The position numbers were made by a program, and so were the translations under genes. This document shows positions 56,047 through 64,000 of a stretch of DNA of 64,000 nucleotides, piece after piece. Source of the DNA: Diphasiastrum complanatum. Lineage: Eukaryota > Streptophyta > Lycopodiopsida > Lycopodiales > Lycopodiaceae. Below the pieces are notes generated by a model. That model saw only the letters and a program-made list of their open reading frames with translations, was not told the DNA's origin and ran no database searches. The stretch spans positions 5,281,403-5,345,402 of the forward strand of contig CM055111.1 of NCBI GenBank assembly GCA_029204225.1, written 5' to 3'. Position 1 is the stretch's first letter. The number at the start of each line of letters is the position of its first letter.

Positions 56047-56820
56047 ATGGCTGCCCCTGAAGCTTCTCCTGGAGGTGCTCCACAGGAAGTCAATCCAATT
56101 ATTGTTAGAAGAGCACCCCGATTGGATCTACCCAAATATAATGGATTAACAGATCCAGTTAGACTTCTCATATCTATGCTGAATCTTGTGAAGTCTATGG
56201 TGAGATTTATCCTCAAGATAAACTTAAGCTATTTCCTATGGCCTTAACAGGCGCATTGGTACTATAACCAAGACGAAACTGAGCGTACAAATTGGGAGGT
56301 TGTTAAGCGAGCCCTTATCACACGATTCAAACCGCAGAAGTTTATGGAAGACCCTTTTCTACTTTTAAGTAAAATTAAAATGAGAAAGCAGGGAATAGTT
56401 CTAGATTACATTGAACGGGTGAAATGTCTTAGATTTGAATGCGAACCTGAGCTGATTAACGAAAATGCCATGATTATGTGATTTTTGTCAGGTCTACCTA
56501 AACGGATCAGACGTGAGTTGAAACGCCATAATGAGTATGCACTCTTGCAAAATGCTATGGATGATGCAATTCGGGAGGAGGATGAAGATTTAGATGAGGA
56601 GCCAAATATCAATATGTTGTCTTATACAGCAGGGCAAACTACCACGGCATCCACGACTATTGCATCAACAAATGCCAATGCTACTGTAGAAATGATGCTC
56701 AATGAGTTCGAGAAACTGGGAAAGAACCAGCAGAAACAGATGGAAAATTTGCAGTTGCAATTTGATGAGAAGATCAAAGCATTCAAAAATTTCCACGGGG
56801 AAGCAAACAAGGAAAAGACT
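56047..56820 (+). pseudogene. gypsy gag of the Athila-like element
   Basis: ATG at 56047. RRAPRLDLPKYNGLTDPVR, then a frameshift, DKLKLFPMALTGALVL, another frameshift, ETERTNWEVVKRALITRFKP, LLLSKIKMRKQGIVLDYIER and, after a TGA stop at 56479, FLSGLPKRIRRELKRHNEYA. This is the retrotransposon gag core followed by a Gln-rich helix (KNQQKQMENLQLQFDEKIKA). It ends at the inversion breakpoint ~56820, inside a GGAAAAGACTTTTCC palindrome. Confidence 0.85.
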
Positions 56821-57917
56821 TTTCCTACCATGGTGTTTTATTTGTACAGTGTTGTTGATGAATTGTCATCCTCTTTTTGAACCACTGGTTTGATAGTCCA
56901 AGTTGTAATATCAATCTTAACTACACGTTCACGATTTTCAAAAGTGATTTTTCTGGTACCCCAGTTATGAATTACTTGTGCAACTCGTAACCATGGACGT
57001 CCTAATAGAATTCGGTAGACATTTGGCGCTTCTGGTAAGTCCACCACTACGAAAGTAATGACGAACTATACTCCCGCAATTGTGACGGGTATATCTTTCA
57101 CCATTCCTCGTGGACGAACTGTCGTTTGATCAGCTAGCTTAATAGCAAAAGTAGCAGGCTTAATCTTTGTAAGGCCCCATTTTGCACATAGCTTTGTAGA
57201 AATCAGGTTAACTCTTGAATCTCCATCTATCACGGTTGTTTTTTTAGGAAATTGTCTATGCTGTATCGGCATAATGATATTCTTTTGTTCACTTTCCCAA
57301 GCGGCTCCAACATGGAGTACTTCGTTAGATTCTTCAAATCAAGCACAAAAAAGTGGCTCATGATGGACTTCTGGTTCTTCTTGAGCTAACTTTTGCGCTA
57401 AGACTTCTTTTGCTTTTGGCACCAACTTCAGGAACTCTCCCAATGAAATATTGATCTTGCTTGACAAAATGTTTACGAGTAGTTCTGTATGTGATGCTTC
57501 TGGTTCAGTCATCTTGAAGGGTTCTTCAAGATGATGTAACTGATCATTCATATCTGTACATAAATTTCTTGGCGGCTGCAATGGTGAAGATTGAACTTCA
57601 GCTGTTGCTTTAGCAACTTCAAGCTCTTCTTTTTTTTGCAGATGTTTGATCCACTGTCTCATATCCTGATATCTTCGGTTTTTTGTATTAAGATTTGGAT
57701 AGTCTCCCGATGTTGTTGGTATATCATTCAATGGTATATAATCAGCAGGTACTGGATCCATTACTGGTTCTTTCTGCTTCTGTGCTTTGGTGACCACCAT
57801 CAAGGGTGTGCTTGGTTTATTCTGAGCTACTGGTCTTTGTTTTATTGTTATCAAATTTACAGGTGCTGTAGCTGGTGGTGGCTTCGGTCTTGCTGGACAG
57901 GCTTTATAGCAATGCCC
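56821..57917 (-). pseudogene. inverted gag-knuckle/protease segment of the same element
   Basis: In this plus-strand element these 1.1 kb read only on minus: GHCYKACPARPKP (half of a zinc knuckle, ~57900), a linker with YQDMRQWIKHLQKKEE and MNDQLHHLEEPFKMTEPEAS, then protease pieces VIDGDSRVNLISTKLCAKWG, TFAIKLADQTTVRPRG and YRILLGRPWLRVAQV. The minus-strand relative at 14.1-18.9 kb has the same modules in normal order between gag and the ALATVDY linker, so this block is inverted in place. Confidence 0.85.
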
Positions 57918-58300
57918 GTCAATTGGAATGAAGCTCTTGCAACAATTGACTGTACAGCAGGATATATGTGTCAACAAGATAATCAATCAGATTTGAGCGA
58001 GATTTTCTTATTAGATCGAACTTTGGATACACCAATCACGTTTCCATTGAATGTGCTGAATGTAGCCTGGATATCAATGGAACCTATACTAGATCCGATT
58101 GAGGATGAATTCATTCCTGTGAGTCATGCCTTGACTTATGATGGCAATGCAGAACTTACGGATAAGCAGATTCTAAATCATATGGATCCGACTAGATTTG
58201 GATCACAGGATCGATGACGAAGAAACAAGCTAAGCAACATTATAATACGGTCCTGAAATGAAAAAATCTCCCTCGAAAGATTGATTCAGAGACAGTGTCA
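57918..58300 (+). pseudogene. gypsy protease-RT linker
   Basis: NWNEALATIDCTAGYMCQQ, LDTPITFPLNVLNVAWISME and ELTDKQILNHMDPTRFG parallel ALATVDYMARHACQQ...ITFGVNMINVAWLSTE...LTDEQVLQHMDLDCYG in the minus-strand relative (16950-17255). Ends with a stop at 58217; the downstream frame resumes after a frameshift. Confidence 0.8.
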
Positions 58301-59131
58301 CCCTTATTGGATAAAGACAAAAGAAAAGTCAAGGATGATTCTTCAAGTCAGATTTCTAGTAAAACATCATCGTCTAGGAAGTCTTCATCTGTGAAGAAAG
58401 ATTTATCATCTCGAAAGTCATCACCTCCACGATCAATTCCTGCTAAGAAGACTAAGCGGAGATCCAAGACAAGTCCTTTCGAAAAAGAACAAACAGATGT
58501 AGTCCAACATGATATGCTTGAACATTTTAAACGTTATACACTAGATGATGTGATTATCATGTTATCTAAAGCACATCGTGAACCTGAAGAATATGTTTCG
58601 GAATTTAAAGAGGTTTACGATGGCCCAGCTAGGACGCAGCCAATGAATCTTGCCGAACCAAGAGAACCAGAAAAGATTGTACAAGTTGGATCACAACTTA
58701 CTTCTGAACAGTATCAAGCACTCCGCTTGTTACTTATTAAGTATCAAGATTGTTTTGCATGGACTTATCAAGATTTGAAGGGTATTCCGACATCAGTGAT
58801 TGAACATACCATACCTTTAGTACCTGATGCAGTTCCAAAGGTTACAAAGTTCTATCGCTGTAATCCTAATTTGGCGGACCTGATAACAAAAGAACTTCAG
58901 AGACTGCTTCATGCCGATTTTATTTATGAGATCGAGCATACCGAATGGATTTTACCGATTGTCATTGTTCCTAAGAAAAATGAAAAATTGCGGATCTGTG
59001 TGAATCTCAAAGCGTTGAACAAAGTGACGCGAAAGGATCACTTTTCGTTACCTTTTACTAAAAGCATTTTGGATCGCCTTGCTGGAGCGGAAGCTTATAG
59101 TTTCCTAGATGGATTTAGTGGTTACAACTAG
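58301..59131 (+). pseudogene. gypsy reverse transcriptase, N-terminal half
   Basis: A Ser/Arg/Lys-rich linker, then LDDVIIMLSKAHREPEEYVS, QALRLLLIKYQDCFAWTYQD, HTIPLVPDAVPKVTKFYR, LHADFIYEIEHTEWILPIVI, VPKKNEKLRICVNLKALNKV and FLDGFSGYN (the first palm Asp). The frame is open for 278 codons and ends in a TAG where homologues read GYNQ. Confidence 0.85.
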
Positions 59132-59896
59132 GTTAAGATTGCACCTACCGATCGTCATAAAACTGCTTTTGCAACAGAATGGGGCACCTATGCTTACAAA
59201 GTAATGTCGTTTGGACTCTGTAATGCACCAAGTTCATTCCAAAGAGTAATGCAATTTGCTTTTAAAGATTATCTGCAAAAATTCTTTGAAATTTACTTGG
59301 ACGACTTGGGGGTTCATAGTATAGATACAAACCACCTGGATCGATTGGATAAAGTATTTGAAAGATGTCGCAAATATCAGATTTCTCTAAATCCGAAAAA
59401 ATGTCAGATATGGGTTTCCCACGGAGTTGTGCTTGGACATGTGATATCAAGACATGGTATTGCCACGGATTATTCTAAGATCAAAGTTATTGTGGAATTG
59501 CCACCGCCAGCAACAATTCGTGGAGTTTACGTGTTTATGGGTCATGCGAACTACTATCGAATCTTTATTATCTTCTTTGCGGATTTAGCGCAACCTATAT
59601 ATAAACTGACTATTGTTCCTATTTGGACAGTAGAAGCGTTAGAAGCCTTTGAAAAATTAAAAAAAGCATTAACTTTAGCACCAATACTGCGTTATCCTAT
59701 ACGATTTGCAAGCAGACAGCTTACAGATTCAGAAAAGAATTATTCAACAACAGAATGTGAGGCATTAGCCATGATTTTTTCTGTTCGGAAATTTCGTCAC
59801 TACCTCATGGAAACGCACTTTGCATTTTATACGGATCATCAATCGTTACTTTACTTGGTAAACAAGACATGCAATACTGGACGTATTGCAAGATAG
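59132..59896 (+). pseudogene. gypsy RT palm/thumb and partial RNase H
   Basis: Same frame as the preceding segment: VMSFGLCNAPSSFQRVMQFA, FFEIYLDDLGVHSI (YLDD catalytic box intact), CRKYQISLNPKKCQIW, IVELPPPATIRGVYVFMGHA, then RNase H FASRQLTDSEKNYSTTECEA and FRHYLMETHFAFYTDHQSLL. At ~59697 ILRYP passes directly into IRFASRQ, so ~35 RNase H residues with the first catalytic Asp are missing. Ends at a TAG at 59896. Confidence 0.85.
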
Positions 59897-61319
59897 TTAT
59901 TGTTATTGACTGAATTTGACTTTCGAATTGTGGTTTGAAAGAGCAAGCAACATTATCTAGCCGATCACGTTTCGCGAATTGAATCCGCACCGATTAATAT
60001 TGAAGTGGATGATGAACTGCCACATGCTCGTTCTATGTTGAAGCAGTACCTGAGTGGACAACAGATATTGTTGAGTACCTGATGCTAGGACAACCGAATG
60101 ACTCATTGACAAAAGTATAGAAGAGACAATTGATTCATAAGGCTTAACCTTATCAATTAATTGCAAGACAATTGTATCATCGTGGATCAGATAATATTCT
60201 ACGAAGGTGTGTTTTACCCCATGAAGTACCAAATTTAATCATGTTTTCACATGATGGCATGGGTGGAGGACACTTCTCTACAGATATTACTGTTCACAAA
60301 CTTTTACAATCAGGTTGTTGGTGGCCTACGCTTCACAAGGACACAAAAAATTTTATTCAGACATGTGATGTTTGCTAGCGAGCACGGCGACCTACTCAAC
60401 CGAACTATGAACTCTTGCATCCGGTTTTATCGCAAGCACCGTTTGAAAAATGGGGACTAGATTATGTTGGACCTATTCACCCTGCCGCGCAAGGATCTCA
60501 GGCTCGATACATTATCGTCGCAACTGATTATATGACCAAGTGGGTTGAAGCCAAAGTTGTCAAAGTTGCTGATGCGAAATCTACGGCCAAGTTTTTAAAT
60601 GAAAATACTATAATTAGATTTGGATGTCCGATCAAGATTGTCCATGACCAGGGTACACACTTTGTTAATCAAACAATAAAGTGTTTACTGGAAGATTTTT
60701 TTGTTATACACAGATTTAGTACTCCCTACTATCCTAGAGGGAATGGCCAAGCTGAATCTTCCAATAAGATTCTCTGCACCATTATGATAAAGACAGTTGA
60801 AGCGAGTGGGTCCGATTGGGAACACAAACTGTATGTTGCATTATGGGCATTCAGAACCGCTTACAAAAATAGTACAAATCAAACACCTTTTCAACTGGTA
60901 TGGTCAAGATGCTATCATGCCAATTGAATTTTTGATCCCATCCTTACGCATAGCAGCAACGGGATGATTAAATGATGATAAGTCTTTACAACTCCGTCAT
61001 GAAGCGTTGCACAAATTATGTGAAACCAATTGATGGTAGTTCATGCCTTACCAGCAAAGAAAGCACGCCGCAAGGCAAGGCACGACGTCGATTATACGAA
61101 AAAGATCTCAAAGTAGGAGATCTGGCATTGATGTACAAAACCAAGCTGATCAAGGAAAAGTTGAAGTTTACCGGTGAAGGCCCGTATAAAGTGAAGGAAA
61201 TCTTGAACTATGGCGCAGTAATTCTTGAACACTTGGGTGGAAAACGATTTGATACTCCGGTGAATGGCAGCCAATTACGCAAGTTTTGGCAGCCTGCTCC
61301 GCCAGTTCAGCAAGCCTGA
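59897..61319 (+). pseudogene. gypsy integrase
   Basis: A linker HYLADHVSRIESAP, the zinc region YHRGSDNILRRCVLPHE, GGHFSTDITVHKLLQS and FIQTCDVC (60172-60378, TAG stop after CDVC), then the core with catalytic residues in GLDYVGPIHPA, IVHDQGTHFVN and GQAESSNKIL (D, D, E all present; 60415-60927), and the C-terminal part VGDLALMYKTKLIKEKLKF, GEGPYKVKEIL and FDTPVNGSQLRKFW to the stop at 61319. A frameshift lies near 60930-60970. Confidence 0.85.
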
Positions 61320-62108
61320 TCTCATACTTTTTTAAATTTTAATTGTTTTTCAATTTTTTTGTTTTCAGAACTTAATTTGCTGAGATTTTTGAAAAAAGAC
61401 AGTAAAAAAAAAAAAAGTAAAGCAAAAAATGAGAAAAGACTAATGAGCAAAAGCTAGAAAGTCATCAGCATAGGAAAAAGGAAACACAATAATTTTTTGA
61501 TGGAAAAAGACTTAGAAAATCACTGTTTTGGTCAGATTTGGCCTATACAGTTCCAAAGAATCTTCCCTGGGCTCTCAGAGTGTACATCCACTCTAGATTT
61601 ATCGAATTTGAGGTGGGCGAAGTTTCTTGTCAAGAGAAAATCCAGTTTTTGAGTTAGGCGAAGTATCACTGATATGCCATTTTGGGAACCTTCGTCGAGC
61701 ATCTTAAACTCATTATGAACCTTCGCCGACCTGCTAGATGATCTTAAAATGTTAGAATTAGGTTGTCCATAGGTTCAGATTGTAAAAAAATGCATTTATG
61801 ACAGTACTTGGGCGAAGGACCCTCCTAGGCGAAGGTTCATCCTTTGCCAGACCTGGAAAACATTCGTTTGATGGTTTCAGATCCCCATAAACCTTCGTCG
61901 AGATTTTCATAGCCTATCTTTACAGTACTGTACATGCCTACAAATTTTTGTTCAAAACTGATCGGCCAAACTAGTATTCAGTGTAATGGACCCACCAAAT
62001 TCACCTATAAGTTGACTGAATTCGATTCATTCCTCACTTGTGCTAGCGAAGCTGTTGCGAATTTTTCTTGCAACCAAAGCCTTCCAAAATTCATGCATTA
62101 CTTTCTGA
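61320..62108 (+). other. spacer downstream of integrase with CTTCGCC motifs
   Basis: Noncoding. The same AACCTTCGCC/GGCGAAGGTT motifs as in the leader recur about seven times between 61615 and 61895. A-rich around 61390-61430. Confidence 0.6.
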
Positions 62109-62612
62109 TACCTTTCTGATCATCATGTCTTCTACCAATACTTCCCAGTCTCCGCGCTATACTATCCATTGTGATGTCCCATCTGCAACGACATCATGAT
62201 TCTTCCTAGCACAAGCATGGTCACTCAGTGGATGACCCTTGCAAAGCCGTTGCTCACTGCAATGGGTATTCATGAGAGAGCCTTTTCTGGTCGCATCAAT
62301 ATGGATTTCATCACTCTTGCCTTCAGCACGTGGAAGGAAGAGAAATCTAAATTTTGTATCACTTTCCAAGGAGCCACACATAAGGTGCGCGTCATTGAGG
62401 CCACCCTTGCAGCTATAGGTATAGCATCTGGCACGCAGGCCTCACCCAATCACAAGCACGCCAAACAGACCATCAAGCCATATATTGACCTCACCAACGA
62501 TCTGCACTGGAGCAATGACGGCTACCTTCTGGAAGCCATCACTAAGCCTTCAATCCACGCTACTGCCCAACTACTGAACAACTTCCTGATGGTTGGCAAC
62601 CTCAGGAAAGAC
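62109..62612 (+). pseudogene. extra ORF downstream of integrase, unknown
   Basis: Same strand as the gypsy element. A first ATG frame (62124-62197) SSTNTSQSPRYTIHCDVPS passes by frameshift into the frame at 62196-62612: MTLAKPLLTAMGIHERAFSG, INMDFITLAFSTWKEEKSKF, VRVIEATLAAIGIASG, YIDLTNDLHWSNDGYLLEA. I do not recognise it; its position is that of the third (env-like or other) ORF of some Athila/Tat elements. It is truncated at ~62612 by copia sequence on the opposite strand. Confidence 0.5.
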
Positions 62613-63976
62613 CGCATAAGATGCCTTTGATGGAGGTTGCATCATCCTTCTTCCTTGTATCCAAGGATTGGTGTACATAGCAAGTGGATCCAAAAACTTT
62701 GAGATTGGGCTTCTCTCCAAATAGAGCTTCAAATGGTTTGATTCCTCCAATGGCTTGGTTAGGCAATCTATTGCACAGATAATTAGCACAAGTTATTGCT
62801 TCACCCCAAAATGGTTTGGATAGAGAAGCATCTACCCTTAAGGCCTTAGCACACTCATAAAGAGATCTATTTCTTCTCTCACTCACTCCATTTTGTTGAG
62901 GGGTGTATGGACACGACAATTCCCTCTTTATGCCATTAGAACTACAAAAGTCAATCAACTTATTGGAGACATATTCACCTCCATTATCATTCCTTAATAC
63001 CTTAATCTTGGTACTAAGTTGATTTTCTACCAAAGTCTTGAACTTTACCAAAGAATCAAACACCATTGATTTGCTACACAAGAGGTACCACCAACAATAT
63101 CTAGAATAGTCATCAATGAAGATTATATAATACTTGGCAAATGGTAGTTTGTGAGCCTTTGAGAGGCTGCATGCTTCACATATCTTCCCACACTTTGACA
63201 AATGCTTGGGGAGTCCAACTACAAGCTCCTTTGCACACATAGATTCCATGGCTTTGAAGTTGGAGTGGCCCAACCTTTTGTGCCATAGTTCCACCTTTGA
63301 TAACTTGACCTTTGCCAGGTTAACACTTAGCATCAAGCTTAAACAATCTACCTTGCTTAAAGCCTTTGGCTATACATTCATCATTTCTAAGGATGGAACA
63401 AATTCCATGCTTAAATTGTACATCAAGGCCATTATCCATTAATTGGCCAACACTAAGCAAATTCTTGGTTAACTTAGGAACATAAAGAACATTCTCAAGA
63501 TTCATCCTTTTGGATGATCCAACATACAATGGAATAGTTCCTATTCCACTTATCTTACATTCTTGACTACTTGCAGTATAGATTGATCTATGTAAATCAT
63601 TGTAAGAAAGTAAAGTGGATCAAAGATGACTCTTCTTCATCCTCCTCCTCCTGGTGTGCAATGTTGCTTTGTTTGTTCTCTTGTGCCTTCTTCTTCTTGA
63701 GACATTCTGATGCAAAACTTGTCCTTTCTTTCCACCAAAAAAACATTTGTACTTGGACTTGTTTTTTATCTTTCCCTTTCAGCTTGAAGCCTCATCCTCC
63801 TCCTTGGTCTCCTTGAAGTACTTCTTCTTGCCATTGGTCTTCTTCTTGCTTTTGAATGAGACATTAGCTTTCTCATCACCATCCTGCAGAGAAATAGCAT
63901 TCATTCTTGCATTGGTATGCATCATCATACACTCTTCAACCACTAATACACTATGAAGCTTTTCTATAGTGAGCAA
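62612..63976 (-). pseudogene. copia gag-protease-integrase fragment
   Basis: Minus strand from the right edge: gag tail, a mutated zinc knuckle region (63640-63760, Cys residues lost by change and frameshift), a protease remnant (SIYTASSQECKISGIGTIPL, NLENVLYVPKLTKNLLSVGQ), GAG-pre-integrase (LWHKRLGHSNFKAMES, CGKICEACSLSKAHKLPFA) and integrase (IIFIDDYSRYCW, LRNDNGGEYVSNKLIDFCSS, YTPQQNGVSERRNRSLYECA). The protease DSG box and the integrase segment with its first catalytic Asp are both missing by deletion. Ends at SIKGILCG where it meets the gypsy ORF. Confidence 0.85.
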
Positions 63977-64000
63977 AGTGTCTTGGTGAACATTTTCATG

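Overview
The window is nuclear plant DNA. It is AT-rich, contains spliced genes with very long introns, and is filled with broken Ty1/copia and Ty3/gypsy retrotransposons primed by plant initiator-tRNA-Met or tRNA-Asp type sites, with long GA/TC microsatellites. The amount of nesting and a 13 kb intron suggest a large genome (a gymnosperm or a large-genome, perhaps early-diverging, angiosperm). The species cannot be fixed from sequence alone.

Only two host genes can be supported, both on the minus strand. (1) At 4083-5134 is the first coding exon of a CHERP-type splicing-factor gene: a Pro/Gln-rich start, a SURP domain and the beginning of a CID domain. Its other exons lie beyond the left edge, so its first intron is longer than 4 kb. 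(2) At 21531-48504 is a nine-exon gene that I assembled by matching intron phases. It encodes a predicted 866-residue protein homologous to the helical region of ASCC2 (a subunit of the activating signal cointegrator / ribosome quality control complex), but with a different N-terminus and a charged C-terminal tail in place of a recognisable CUE domain. The introns carry most of the mobile DNA in the middle of the window.

Layout. 1-2241: minus-strand gypsy gag, leader, primer site and LTR. 2242-3690: LINE relic. 4083-5134: CHERP exon. 5458-5710: tandem repeat. 7299-14091: a jumble of copia pieces in both orientations with two unrelated LTRs. 14092-18960: minus-strand gypsy polyprotein relic, with a 464-bp tandem duplication in the reverse transcriptase. 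19935-21165: noncoding direct repeats. 21531-48504: the ASCC2-like gene. Within its introns are a copia RT relic (24.6-25.5 kb), a SINE-like head (29.7 kb), a two-LTR copia deletion derivative (31.05-31.8 kb), a gypsy relic (32.4-33.4 kb), a copia relic with a minisatellite LTR (35.2-37.7 kb), a Penelope-like reverse transcriptase relic (37.9-39.2 kb), an intact miniature LTR element (40529-40886), and gypsy and copia relics (43.4-47.2 kb). 50.0-53.4 kb: paired 0.8 kb direct repeats. 53.56-54.11 kb: copia integrase relic. 54115-62612: plus-strand Athila-like gypsy element with an internal inversion and an extra ORF downstream of integrase. 62612-64000: minus-strand copia gag-protease-integrase fragment.

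The most interesting signal is the 358-bp element at 40529-40886. It has two LTRs, a primer site, a polypurine tract and a perfect 5-bp target duplication, and one LTR carries a tRNA-Thr-like sequence with near-perfect pol III A and B boxes. This is analogous to the 5S RNA carried by Cassandra elements, but uses a tRNA.
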